Shown piece after piece: positions 8,726 through 19,600 of a DNA stretch of 64,000 nt. The stretch lies in assembly GCF_900103865.1 (NCBI RefSeq), contig NZ_FNII01000003.1:1-64000 (forward strand), given 5' to 3'. The position numbers and the translations under genes were made by a program. Origin of the DNA: Vreelandella arcis (GTDB lineage Bacteria; Pseudomonadota; Gammaproteobacteria; Pseudomonadales; Halomonadaceae). The notes under the pieces were generated by a model. That model worked only from the letters and a program-made list of their open reading frames with translations. It did not search any database and had not been told where the DNA came from. Within the stretch, counting starts at the first letter, position 1; each line of letters starts with the position of its first letter.

Positions 8726-8919
8726 ATGACCATGCAAACGCAGCCTTATAGTGTTGAGGTCGGCATTATCAGCGGCGTGGTTCTCTCGCTGGGGCCGCGT
8801 GCTGGGTACCGAGCACTTTCGTAACGTCGATGACTATCGGGTTGAAACCAATGGGCACGTCGCGATGACAGTGCCTTCGAAGCCGAATGAGCCGCTGGGT
8901 ACTGTTTTAAACGTTTAAT
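8726..8919 (+). pseudogene. Short broken reading frame of unknown origin
   Basis: An ATG at 8726 behind GAAGGGC opens a frame that runs about 23 residues before going out of phase near 8790. The continuation in another frame reads like protein (RVLGTEHFRNVDDYRVETNG) and ends at a stop near 8919. A single indel would join the two into a protein of about 65 residues. I do not recognise the family. It may be the remnant of a gene that once followed the metallo-hydrolase. The rest of the spacer up to 9020 shows nothing else clear. Confidence 0.35.
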
Positions 8920-9020
8920 AAGGCAGTTGATTCCATGAACGACCGCATAGTACTTTTTTTGCAATATAGGATGTGAAAAATAACCTGTGATATTGCAATC
9001 AATATAGGCGGCCTTGCCCC

Positions 9021-10037
9021 ATGAGCTTCGGGAACCGAATACCATCGACATGCTTTGATAGCGATTACATCGAACCGCAGGATCGTTTCGATGCATGGCG
9101 ATCGATTATTGCACCGGTGTTCGATGCCGAACCATTAAATAAAAGCGATACCCAATCCTTTCGATCACGCGTCGATGCATACCAGTTGCACGATATAATG
9201 GTCGGCAATGTTATGACCCGATCACAATGCTTTCATCAGGCGCATCCCTCCGAGCGGGTCGACCACATACTCGTGCAAGTGCATCGTTCAGGAGGCTATA
9301 AGGGCGACCTTGACGGTGAAGCGACCCGTGTATCGCCTGGGTGTGTTTCCATCATTGATCTTGCGCGCCCGATAGACACGCGCTCCAACGATACCGACAT
9401 TATTAATGTCATGGTGCCGCGTTACCATTTCGATAGTCACCCCGCTTTCCTCAATGCGGCACACGGAAGGGTTTTATCACCAAGCCGTGGGGCCTTTCTT
9501 GCCGACTATCTGGAAGCACTACTGCATCGTCTGCCGGAGGTCGAGTGTCGTGAGGCCTCCGATATCGCTGACATCACCAGTAACATGATTTTGGCCTGCG
9601 CGTTTCATGACGTTGAAGCTCAGCAAAGTGTCGGCTCTGAACTGGATGTCCTGGTCAGAGAGCGTGTCAAACGGCTGATTGAAAACTCATTGGCGTCGTC
9701 GCAACTGACACCGGAATGGCTGTGCCTCAAAGCGGGCCTGTCGCGAGCCAATCTATATCGCTTGTTCAGTATTGAGGGCGGTGTTGTGCGCTATATTCAA
9801 TATCGCCGTATGGCGCGTGTTCGCCGATGCCTCGAAGATCCTCGCGAGCACCGCACCATAGGCGAGATCGCCGAACACTATGGCTTCACTAGCCAGGCGC
9901 ATTTTTCCAGACGCTTCAAGAAGACCTTCCTGCTACTTCCTGGCGAGGTGCGACATACCGCACAGCGGTGGGCAATGCAAGATGATAACGATGCGTCGCC
10001 TTGTCTGAGCCGCTGGTTGCGCCAACTTGGTCGTTAA
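9021..10037 (+). CDS. AraC-family transcriptional regulator
   Basis: This 338-residue protein has an AraC-binding-like N-terminal domain (about residues 20-190) and a C-terminal AraC/XylS helix-turn-helix pair (about 225-325). The latter is seen in CLKAGLSRANLYRLFSIEGG and HYGFTSQAHFSRRFKK. AGGCGG at 9005-9010 may act as the ribosome binding site. Its ligand is unknown. It stands directly upstream of the giant-protein export cluster in the same direction, with a 363-base spacer. It is therefore a candidate local regulator of that cluster, but nothing in the sequence proves it. It has no partner gene on its left. Confidence 0.8.
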   Translation: MSFGNRIPSTCFDSDYIEPQDRFDAWRSIIAPVFDAEPLNKSDTQSFRSRVDAYQLHDIMVGNVMTRSQCFHQAHPSERVDHILVQVHRSGGYKGDLDGEATRVSPGCVSIIDLARPIDTRSNDTDIINVMVPRYHFDSHPAFLNAAHGRVLSPSRGAFLADYLEALLHRLPEVECREASDIADITSNMILACAFHDVEAQQSVGSELDVLVRERVKRLIENSLASSQLTPEWLCLKAGLSRANLYRLFSIEGGVVRYIQYRRMARVRRCLEDPREHRTIGEIAEHYGFTSQAHFSRRFKKTFLLLPGEVRHTAQRWAMQDDNDASPCLSRWLRQLGR

Positions 10038-10400
10038 AACCTAGGCCCCCTAAAACAGCACTCTGCTTGATGAGCATTTGACCCTACGTCTCTTTTTTCC
10101 CTCCTGATTTGCCTCTGTATCTCAAATCTGACTTTGACGGTTGGAGGATATTCCTCCAACTGTTAAAAAATGACTGTGTTACATCGTGTCACCTTAACGT
10201 ATGAGTAAGCGCTTCTTTTTGACGGCACTATGTATCAGATACGTGTTAATAGAACGCTAATGAAATTGACTGGTTCCTGTTTGTTTCTAAATGTAATTAT
10301 TGCTAGCGTTTTGACTAAAAAATTCATGTAAGCGCATGTTGGCTTCATCGAGCATCTGAGTGGGGTGCTTTCTAATCTGGCCTGACACTGGGGATGCACG
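10038..10400 (+). promoter_or_regulatory. Control region in front of the giant-protein export cluster
   Basis: This non-coding stretch is AT-rich and probably contains the main promoter of the cluster. It holds a perfect 8-bp inverted repeat at 10140-10160. It also has several TTGAC-like hexamers, for example in the 10215-10225 and 10265-10270 regions, but no unambiguous -10 partner. GGGGA at 10390-10394 is the ribosome binding site of the next gene. Confidence 0.45.
10140..10160. promoter_or_regulatory. Perfect 8-bp inverted repeat upstream of the tolC-like gene
   Basis: GTTGGAGG and CCTCCAAC flank a 5-base ATATT spacer. There is no T-run after it on the plus strand, so it fits an operator or a weak hairpin end for the AraC-type gene better than a classic terminator. 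Confidence 0.45.
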
Positions 10401-11849
10401 ATGAGTAAAAAATCAGTTGCGACGCGCTATTCATCGAATCGACAAAACCGGGAAAAACCAATGCTCGATAGAATCCTCAACTGGAAGCGTTCCAGAGTGC
10501 TACCAGCTTGCTTAGGCGCTGTCTTTGGATTGAGCAGCACGCCAGCTTTGAGTGCCGGTTTGCTGGACGTCTACGAGATGGCAAAGGATAACGATCCTCG
10601 CTATCAGGAAGAGTTCTACGGCAAAGAGGCAACCGACGAGCGCTACTACCAGGCGCGCTCAGCCCTTCTGCCGCAGGTCAGCTTAACGGCGTCTCAAACG
10701 GAAACCAGTCAGGATATTGTCAGTTCCGATAACGAAGAGTACGAAAGCGGCAGTACCGCATACCCAAGTACCCGTTACGGTGCTTCCATCGAGCAGTCGA
10801 TTTACGACTATTCCCGCTGGGCGGCGTTCGGCAAAGCCAAAACAGAAATCAAACAGGCGGCGTCTGAGCTCGAAGTTGTTCGCCAGGACATGTTCTTACG
10901 CGTCGCTGAGCGCTACTTCGATGCGCTCTCGCTTTACGAAACCCTCACCTACTTGGAATCAGAGCAGGAGGCGGTTCAGACCAACCTCGAAGAGATCAGG
11001 GCACGTTTCAGCGATGGCTTGGTTCGAGAAGTTGAGCTTCTCGATGCTGAGGCTCGCTTCCAGCAAGTTAATGCGCGCGAGATTGAAGTTGCCAACGAGC
11101 TACGTGATGCGCTGGAAAGCTTGGCTGAGATTACCGGAAACCGTCCCCGTACATTGCAACCCGTCACGGATGGACTGGAACTGGAACGTCCCAATCCTGA
11201 TGCGTTGGAGGCCTGGGAGCAGCTGGCCCGAGAGCGTAGCCCTCGCCTGAAAGCTGCCATGCTGAGTACAGAGGTTGCATCCCAGGAGCTGAAAGAGAGC
11301 CGAGGCGGCCATTTTCCCACGCTTGATCTCAGTATTAATTACGAGAGCGAGGAGACCGAGGGATCTCTCTTCGGTGGCGGTAGTGAAGTCGAGTCACAGG
11401 ATATTGCTGTGACCCTCAACGTCCCGGTCTATAGCGGCGGACGCACCTCTTCAGAAGTACGTGAAAGTGAAAGCTTGATCAATGCCAGCGAATCGCGGCT
11501 TGAGCGAGTCAATCGCGAGCTGAGTCGTGAAGTGCGCAGCGGCTACCAGGGCATTTTGACGGCAATGTCGCGTGAGCGCGCGTTAGAGAAATCGCTGGAG
11601 GCCAGCAAGCGGGTGGTGGAATCCCGCGAAGTGGGCGTGGAAGCCGGTACCACGCCCGTGCTTGATCTGTTGGATGCCGAACGCGATCTGTTTTATGCGC
11701 GTAGTGAATTGGCCAGTGCCCGCTACGACTACCTGATGAGCATTCTCAGCCTTAAGCACGCGGCCGGTGTCATCAATGTGGATGATCTGTCGCAGGTTGA
11801 CGCGATGATGGGAGACGACGTCGATGTCCTCACCGTTGTTCAGCGCTGA
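10401..11849 (+). CDS. TolC-family outer-membrane channel
   Basis: This 482-residue protein has the architecture of TolC/AggA-type channels: an N-terminal signal region (hydrophobic VLPACLGAVFGL, likely cleavage after ALSA near residue 52) followed by two outer-membrane-efflux repeats of long helices and short beta segments. The start at 10401 has GGGGA at a good distance. An internal ATG at 10461 would give a more ordinary signal peptide and is a fair alternative. In type I secretion such a channel spans the outer membrane and the upper periplasm and docks with HlyD adaptors. Three HlyD-type proteins are encoded downstream, so this is the probable exit channel for the giant protein. Confidence 0.88.
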   Translation: MSKKSVATRYSSNRQNREKPMLDRILNWKRSRVLPACLGAVFGLSSTPALSAGLLDVYEMAKDNDPRYQEEFYGKEATDERYYQARSALLPQVSLTASQTETSQDIVSSDNEEYESGSTAYPSTRYGASIEQSIYDYSRWAAFGKAKTEIKQAASELEVVRQDMFLRVAERYFDALSLYETLTYLESEQEAVQTNLEEIRARFSDGLVREVELLDAEARFQQVNAREIEVANELRDALESLAEITGNRPRTLQPVTDGLELERPNPDALEAWEQLARERSPRLKAAMLSTEVASQELKESRGGHFPTLDLSINYESEETEGSLFGGGSEVESQDIAVTLNVPVYSGGRTSSEVRESESLINASESRLERVNRELSREVRSGYQGILTAMSRERALEKSLEASKRVVESREVGVEAGTTPVLDLLDAERDLFYARSELASARYDYLMSILSLKHAAGVINVDDLSQVDAMMGDDVDVLTVVQR

Positions 11850-12771
11850 TGCCGGCCAATACAAGGTTGGTAACCAGGCGACCGACGCCATCCAGGGGCT
11901 ACTCGAGTCCTTGGAGCTGCCGTATCTGAGTGAGCGGTCAGTGAAATGCCTCCCCGGGCGCTGGTCGAGCCAACGCTGCCTGTTTATGGTGCCCCTTGAG
12001 ACCGCACCGTCTGATGTGTTGTCTCCGGCGCTTGAACGGCTGCTCGCTGACCTTGGCATGGCCGGCGAGTACATTGCAGAAAGCCTGGCGCCGCTCAACC
12101 GGCATGACGTGGCAGACCCGCCGCCATCGCGTCCGACATATCTGCACCTGGGGGTTGAGGGGGATCGCTGTAAAATCTACTGGGAAGACAAGCGCCCCGA
12201 CACGCCCTCCAGGGAAAAACGGTTCGTGCTGTACCGGGCCTGGAAGTGGCGGGCGAACGAGCCAGTGGCTCGTTCAGACTATGTGCTGTTGACCACGGCA
12301 AGCGATGCGCGCCGCGCCATAGAGCAGGAATTGGCCGCAGCGACGACGAACCCGCTACATGATGTGCTTGAACAGTTGCAGGTCAGTTTTGCCCTGCAAC
12401 AAGAACCATGGCCACCGCTGACCGTGCGCATCGAAGAAACCCAAAATGGTCGGCCCACTGGCCGTGATTCCTTGAACCTGCATGTGAATCGCGCATTGCT
12501 GCCATTGGGCACGATCGCCGGCACGATGTTTTCACTCGCGCGCGATTGGCAGTCCGCGCCGCGCGAGACGTTGATCGACTGGATAGCCGGACATGGTAAC
12601 GAAGTGCTCAGCAACATTTCGTTTGGTCGAAACGAGGCTGGTCAGCCTTTCGTTACCTGCTACCACGGCGCAAAACGACACCATCCCCATAAGATTGACA
12701 CGCTAAACCAAAGCGACCGTATTCCGGGCAGCCCCAGGCGTGCTCGGGAGCAGTCAACCCCCACCGCCTAA
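11824..12771 (+). CDS. Unrecognised 315-residue protein of the export cluster
   Basis: I do not recognise this family. The gene overlaps the end of the TolC-like gene by 26 bases in another frame, so it belongs to the same transcript. The protein has no signal peptide or membrane segment and is likely cytoplasmic. It contains a tryptophan-rich middle (YRAWKWRAN near residue 140, EPWPPLTVRIEE near 200) and a basic tail (SPRRAREQ). Its position before a SapC-family gene and the giant substrate suggests a substrate-handling, modification or chaperone role. That is inference from context only. Confidence 0.7.
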   Translation: MSSPLFSADAGQYKVGNQATDAIQGLLESLELPYLSERSVKCLPGRWSSQRCLFMVPLETAPSDVLSPALERLLADLGMAGEYIAESLAPLNRHDVADPPPSRPTYLHLGVEGDRCKIYWEDKRPDTPSREKRFVLYRAWKWRANEPVARSDYVLLTTASDARRAIEQELAAATTNPLHDVLEQLQVSFALQQEPWPPLTVRIEETQNGRPTGRDSLNLHVNRALLPLGTIAGTMFSLARDWQSAPRETLIDWIAGHGNEVLSNISFGRNEAGQPFVTCYHGAKRHHPHKIDTLNQSDRIPGSPRRAREQSTPTA

Positions 12772-12796
12772 CACATCACCACATGGAGAAATGACC

Positions 12797-13639
12797 ATGG
12801 CGACGCAACTATTGATTTACCGTAACGTTCAGCCCATCACCCGTGACAAGCACGGCGAGCTTTATCTAAAAGCGGGCAAAGACTTCGTGTTTGCCAAAGA
12901 AGTCAACTCAGTGCCTCTCATGGCAGCAGAATTTCCGGCGGCGGCCAGTGATCTGCCGATCGTGTTCACCGATACCGACGATGGCGTGCTGCCTGTTGCC
13001 GTGCTGGGTATAGAGCGCGATGTCAATCTGATGGTCGACGATGACAACCGCTGGCAAGGTGAGTATGTACCAGCTTTCTTCCGTCGCTATCCCTTCGTGT
13101 TTGCCTCCTCTGAGGATGGTAAGACCTTCACGCTGTGTATCGATGAAGATTACGAGGGCATCAATAGCGAAGGACGCGGTGAACGCCTGTTTGACGCCGA
13201 CGGCGAACAGACCCAGTACCTATCCAGGGTGCTGTCTTTCCTTCAGGACTATCAGGCGCATTTCCAGCGCACGCGCACCTTCTGTCGTCGCCTGGTCGAG
13301 CTGGATCTGCTCGAAGCGGTCGAAGCACAGGTTCGCTTGCCGGAAGGCGGCCGCCGTACCTTGACCGGATTTAAGTCGATCAATCGTCAGAAGTTGAAAG
13401 AGCTGTCAGCTGATCAGTTGCAGGAATTGATGGGCAACGACGAGCTGGAATTGATGCACATTCACCTGCAATCGATGCGCAATTTCAATCGCCTGGCCCG
13501 CTTGGCACGAGGCGGTAATGCCCTTGATTCCCAAGCTAAACCGGATCCGGCTACCGACGAGGACACTGCCGCTGACCAGGCGGCACCGGCTAGCGACGCG
13601 TCGTCAACCGATCAGGATAGCAACACGTTGCTTCATTAA
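12797..13639 (+). CDS. SapC-family protein
   Basis: This protein of about 280 residues matches the SapC family, first linked to surface-layer protein export in Campylobacter and found beside RTX-type substrates elsewhere. Recognisable parts are the N-terminal YRNVQPITRDKHGEL, the PAFFRRYPFVFA segment and the C-terminal LQSMRNFNRLARL. GGAG at 12785-12788 is ideally spaced from the ATG at 12797. The ATG at 12791 is too close to that site. There is no signal peptide, so a cytoplasmic role is likely. The last 45 residues are acidic and Ala-rich. It sits directly before the giant-protein gene, and a role in that protein's synthesis or export is the natural inference. The biochemical function of SapC is not established. 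Confidence 0.8.
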   Translation: MATQLLIYRNVQPITRDKHGELYLKAGKDFVFAKEVNSVPLMAAEFPAAASDLPIVFTDTDDGVLPVAVLGIERDVNLMVDDDNRWQGEYVPAFFRRYPFVFASSEDGKTFTLCIDEDYEGINSEGRGERLFDADGEQTQYLSRVLSFLQDYQAHFQRTRTFCRRLVELDLLEAVEAQVRLPEGGRRTLTGFKSINRQKLKELSADQLQELMGNDELELMHIHLQSMRNFNRLARLARGGNALDSQAKPDPATDEDTAADQAAPASDASSTDQDSNTLLH

Positions 13640-13694
13640 CGTTCGGTTATCACCACCTCTTGCCACTGTCTTTCTCATCGATCAGGAGTTCACC

Positions 13695-16600
13695 ATGAGT
13701 CGCCCATTCCGCCCCCTCCGGAAGCCGCTCTCGAAACTCATCGCTCAGGTGTCTCGGCGCCATAAGCAGCCCGCGCGCGCCATGGCGGAACGCTCGGCGT
13801 TTCGCTTCGAAGGGCTTGAACCACGCATGCTGCTCTCAGCAGATCCATTGAGTGTTGCCGCAGGCAGTGCCGCGGATATGCAGGTGCGCATCGTTGAGGA
13901 AAATAACGAGAAGATGATTCAGGTCGTCGATCGCAATGGTGAGGGCGACGATGGCGGCGCTCAGGTCATGGGCGAAGCAAAACTCGAGGATCTGAAAAAT
14001 CGAGCCGCTAACGATGTTGATGGTGGCGATATCCAGATTACCGGCAGCGACGAAGGCGATAGCTTATCGTTCGATCAGTCGGTGTTCGATTATGCGGACA
14101 ATGGCAGCAGCTTCGATGGGCTTCTGATCACCTTCGATGCGGGCGATGGCAACGACACCCTGGAAACGGCGAACAGCGGGGGGCTGTTCGTCGATTTCAC
14201 CGCTGGTGACGGCGAGGATTTTCAGGATCGAGTGGTTGGCGATGCGGATGGGGCGTCGTGGACCATCGACGGCGAGGGTAACGGCCACAACGGTACAAAG
14301 GATAATAAAGGTAAGATCACCTTCAAGGGGGTCGAATCAATCGATGCCTCGGCGGGTGACGACCAAGCGTTATATAGCCAGCTCGATGAGAGCCTGGATA
14401 TCTGGCGGGTCAACGACCGGGAAAACGTCTCGATTGCCAGCGTGACGCTGGAAGGCATCGACAAGCTGTTTGGCAGCAATAGCGCCACGCTCAGCTATGA
14501 AGCGTACACCGACGACGCGACCGTTGACTTAAAAGAGGGTGACGCCAGCGGCTTTACTAGCATTAGCGGCTTCCGGGATCTCATCGGCTCCGCGGGCGAC
14601 GATATTCTTATAGGTAACCATCTAGACAATGAGATCAATGGGGGCGCCGGTTCCAACCTGCTGATCTCAGTTGGCGGCCAGGACACCTTCGTAACTGGCC
14701 AAGACGCCGACGATACTTACTTGATCGATCGGGACAGCGGTGATTTAACGCTCAGCAGTGAAAACGGCAAGGCCACGCTCACGATCGGTGACGACGGCAA
14801 TAGCATGTCATTTAACGCGCAACCCAGCGAGATCATTCTGGGTGCGTCCGGTTCTTCGGGGCAGACCCTCGATGCTTCCGACTATAAAATGGGTGGAGTC
14901 ACCTTCCAGCTACGCGGTCAGGACGTAAACGCCATTGGCTCCGACCAGGACGATCTCTTCGTGCTGGCGTCCAACGGCAGCGGCCAAATACAAGGCAACG
15001 GCAATAGCGGTGACGGCGACAAGATCAAAGTGCAAGCCGATCTCGATATGACGCTTGACGACAGTGAGCTGTCCTTCGGCACCGCGTCAGCGGCCTACAC
15101 CTTCGACGGCATCGAGATGGCCACGCTGATTGGCGGCGATAGCGATAATACCCTCGATGCCAGCGACTTCTCGGGCGATGTGCGTCTGGAAGGGCGTGGT
15201 GGCGACGATACGTTGATCGGTGGTAGCGGCAATGACCTCCTCGATGGCGGGGTCGGCAACGATACCCTGGAGGGCAACGGCGGCGATGATGTCCTGTTCG
15301 GCAATGCCGGCAATAACACCCTCACCGGTGGTGGCGGTGACGATACCGTCATGGGGATCGGTGACGGGTTTGTTGATCTCGATAATAACCAGCTTGTCCA
15401 TGCCGACCAGTTGGAAGAGCAGACCCTCTCTTGGGATGGCGAGCTTGATAAAGCCCTCAGCTTCTATTTTGATGGCGACGTCAGCCAGATCGAGTTGACG
15501 GCCAACGCCGAGGCGCTGGAAATCCAGCGGGCCATTGAGAGCATTACCGGCATTGGCGATGGCAACGTCCAGGTGTCGCGATCTTTCATTGAGGATGATG
15601 ATGGCAATCATCAAGCGGTCGACTGGACCGTGAGCTTCGTTGGCAAGTTCGCTGAAGAAGAGGCTGACCTGGCGCTGCTGGGCGTCGCCGCTGTCGGCAT
15701 CGCCGCCGGAAACAGTGCGGTGGTGAAAGCCAACCGCAATGTTGCGCGAAGCGTAGGCACCGACACCCTCACCGATACCTTCAGCAACGCCATTCTTCAG
15801 AGCGATGCCGGCAGTGCCACCCTGGATGCCAGCGACTATGAGGGCAGTGTTTATCTTGAGGGTGGCAGCGGTGACGATACCCTGATTGGCGGCCAAGGGG
15901 AGACCACCTTCAATGCCAACGCCGGGGATAACACCCTGGTAGCCGGTGGTGGTGAGAATACGATCACCGGTGGTACCGGCGAAGATACGCTGCGCCTGAA
16001 CCTCTCGGATAGCATCGCAGGCGTCACCCTCGACGGCGAGTCTTTCACACTGGAGGACGAAGACAGTAACGAGACGCTCTCAACCTACACAGCAATCGAT
16101 AGCGTTATCGTGATGGCCGATGAAAGCCACAGCGGCGATATCGAGGTCGACGCCAGCGGCTATACCGGCGTGGACGGCACCACGGCGCTGGCTGATATCC
16201 TGTCGTCTGATGACTTCGAGGCGGTGTTCTCCGCCGAAGACGATGGCCAGACCATCGACGATGAGAATGGCGAGCTTCAGGGCGCCTTGTCTTTGGATAT
16301 CCAACTGAGCAATGGGCAGGAAACCACGGTGGCGCTTGATGGCGCGCGGACGCTGGGTGACCTGGTCGATATCTTCAACGCGATTGAGGGAGTCGAATCG
16401 CGCATTGAAGGTGCCCAAGGCCGCTGGATTGTCGAGGACACCACCAACGGCGAAGGAAGCCTGGGGGTCACACTCCCCACCGGCTCGGCCGTGGAGACGC
16501 TGGCCGATGCTCTGGGTATGTCGCTGGATAACGGCACCTGGCAGAGCAACGCCTTCCAGACGGGCGGCATCGACATGCAGATGCTGGGTAGCGGCACCTA

Positions 16601-19600
16601 CACGCTCACCGGCAGCGGGGGTGACGACCGGTTCGAGCTCGGCGGAGCCGCTGAACACGATATCAGCGGGGGAGACGGCAGCGACACCCTGATCGTCACC
16701 CACGATGGCGATACGACGCTGGGTAATGGTGAACTGGCGTTCAACCCTGATGACACCGACAGCCCGGTCGCCACCTACAGCGGCATCGAGGTGGCGGACT
16801 TGACCGTTGCCGAGACGGCCGACAATGCGGACGTGGATGCCAGTGGTTTCAAAGGCGAGGCGTTGCGTTTGGCGACGTCGTCGGCGGGCACCTTGACGGG
16901 GTCTGATACGGCAGCGACGAATTTCGACATCAATGTTGATGAGCTGCCTGCCGATGCGGTCACGGTCAACGCCAGCAATAATGGCAATAACCGGGTGACG
17001 GCCATGAGCTCCCCGGTTGACGATGGTACGGTCACTGATCTGGACGCCTTTGAGACCGTCAATTTCAATAGTGGCAAGGTCGACTTGGTTTATGGCTGGT
17101 CGGATGACGTGACGGTGCAGGTGACCAAAACCGGTATTGATCACGACATTACCCTAAAAGCCACCGGCACGCTGACGCTGGACGGTACCGAGCTTAGCAC
17201 TAGCGGTAATACGATCACGCTCGATGCCTACGGCGTCAATATACTGAATAATACCCGCATTACGTCCAACGGCGGCGATATCGTCGTGATGGCAAGTGAC
17301 ATCAATATTGATGGCGGCAGTGATGGCGGCTCAATGATCAATGCGGGCAGCGGTGATATTGAGCTGCATGCCCAACCCACCGGGTTTTTCAACGGCACGC
17401 CCGCCAATGGCTTTGTCGATGTCGGTTACTTCGATTTGTCGGTTAATATCGGCGATGCCGAGCTACACGCTCAGGACATCACGATCGATGCCCGCGTTGT
17501 CAATCCCGACCGGTCGCTGTACGAGGCGAATACGGGCAATGTCGTACTGGATTACGGCCTGAACAAAGCCCTGAGTTTTGTTGAAGGTCTGTCATTTTTT
17601 GGCAGCATTTCGACCCTGATTGCCGATACCAACATCACGATTGGTAGCGATGCGCTTCTCGATGCCTCGCAAGACATCGATATCGACGGCGAGATCGAAC
17701 TCTCCTCGTCGGTATCACCGGATAAAGCCATTGGTATTGGCGTCTCCGTCAGTACTATTATCGCGCGTTCCAATATCGATATCAGCGGTGATCTGAAAGC
17801 GGGCGATTATGCTGACTCAAGCACGTCGGGCGATATCACCATTAATTCGAGGGTGGATACAACGCAAGCCGTTTCTGCCGCGCCGGATGGCAAAGGCGGG
17901 TTTGCCGGCTCGGCAGCGGTCAGCGTGTTGATCACCGAATCCCGGGCCATGGTGCGAGACGCAGCGCGCATGCAGGCGGCGGGCAACATTGTCGTCGATG
18001 CCCGGACGGTGGATCGCAATAACACCTCGGCCACGTCCGCGTCCAAAAAAGGCAAGGTCGGCATTGCGGTCGCCGTCAACGTCGAAAATGGCACCACGGA
18101 GGCGCAACTGGCGGGTAATATCCAGGCGCGTGGCGATGTGAACGTCAATGCCGAGACCCGTAAGGAAGGCATCTCCGGCACCTACTTTAAGTATATTCCC
18201 AAGACCTCGAATGGCGTATCCGCCAGTGCGGGCACATCGCCGAGCGGGCCAAACGGTGTGGTCGCAGGGCTGGAAAAAAGTTACAAAAAAGCCAAGGGAG
18301 CGCCCGGCGAAAAGGTCACGGACACCTTGATGGATCCCATCAAGGAAAAAATAGGCGGCTGGGCAGGCAAGGTGGGCGAGAAGCTCAAGGTCGACAAGAT
18401 AGCCAAGAAATTTTCCAGCGGCGAAGACGGCGAAACCGTCGATATCGCCGCCGGTATTGCGGTGTCCGTGGATATCAATCATGCCGATGCGCGGATTGGG
18501 TCAGATGACGACAGCCAGCGCACAACCGTCGATGCGGGGGGCGATATTCAGGTCGATGCCGTGAGTAGCCACCGCCCGAGCGTCAACGCGTCGGGGTCTG
18601 CAGCCAAGGACGACTCGGCCGGTAAGAAGAAATCGAAAGGCCCGCTGGATAAAATCAAGTCGACATTGCTCAGCGGCAGTGATACCAGCGCCTCCGCCGA
18701 GGGCGACACGAAGACAAAAGCCGAAGACAAGAAAGACGACAAAGATAAGCCCGATGAAGACGCCAAGGTGGCGGTATCCGGGGCGCTCAGTGTCGCCTAT
18801 CTCGACAACCATGCGCATGCCAATGTTATGGGGAACGTCGATCTTAACGCTGACCAGGCGATTTCGGCCAATGCTGAAAGCCTCAATGAAGTGGATCTTA
18901 ACAGCGTCTTCGGCGCCAATCTTTATACGTCCATTAAAGACTTCTTCGCCGATGAAGAGGAGACGGTCGATCACCTGAGTACCGCCGATGGCGATACATC
19001 GGTCGACAAGGATGACACCGTCCTGGTGGACAAAGATCATAGTGCTGGCGGCCAAGCGGGTAACGTTTATAAGTTCAAGGGTGATAACACTACCGATATC
19101 GCCTTAGGCGAAGAGGATTTTGGTGACGACGACCGCTGGGAAAAACTAGGCACTCCGCTTGAGCAGCAAATCCAGAAATTGACCGGTACCATCACCGGCT
19201 ATCTGACCAGTAATTTCGGCCTTAACAGCAGCTTTGACAGCTGGACACAGGCGACGGCGTCGGGCAAAAAACTGGCGATTGCCGCGGCGGCCAATGTGTT
19301 CCTGCTCAACCAGGACAGCGAAGCGCGCATCCGCGAGGGAGCTACGGTGAACCTGGGCTCGGGCGTCAACGTTAACGATGTCGAGCCTCAGGATGGCCAG
19401 GATGTCTCCGTTACCTCGCGTAGCGTGAATGATCTCTTTACCGCGGTTGGCAACCTCAAGCTTCCGGGGCTTGGCGGAGCTGGCGAATTCAGCAAGAAGT
19501 GGAAAGATGCGCTCGTCAAGAAACCCGGGCTTGGCAGTAAGGCCGACGGTGGTGCGATTGGGGCGGCGCTGACCGCGAACGTGCTGGAAAGCCAGTCCAA

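Noticed and set aside
13518-13694. N-terminal extension of the giant protein by 59 residues from an ATG at 13518
   Set aside because: It overlaps the SapC-family gene in another frame and has no ribosome binding site. The ATG at 13695 has AGGAG and gives the normal distance to the LEPR-XLL motif.
16080-17144. Long open frame on the minus strand inside the giant gene (354 codons)
   Set aside because: It lies opposite Asp/Gly-rich repeats, whose codons give few stops on the other strand. No ribosome binding site or recognisable domain is present.
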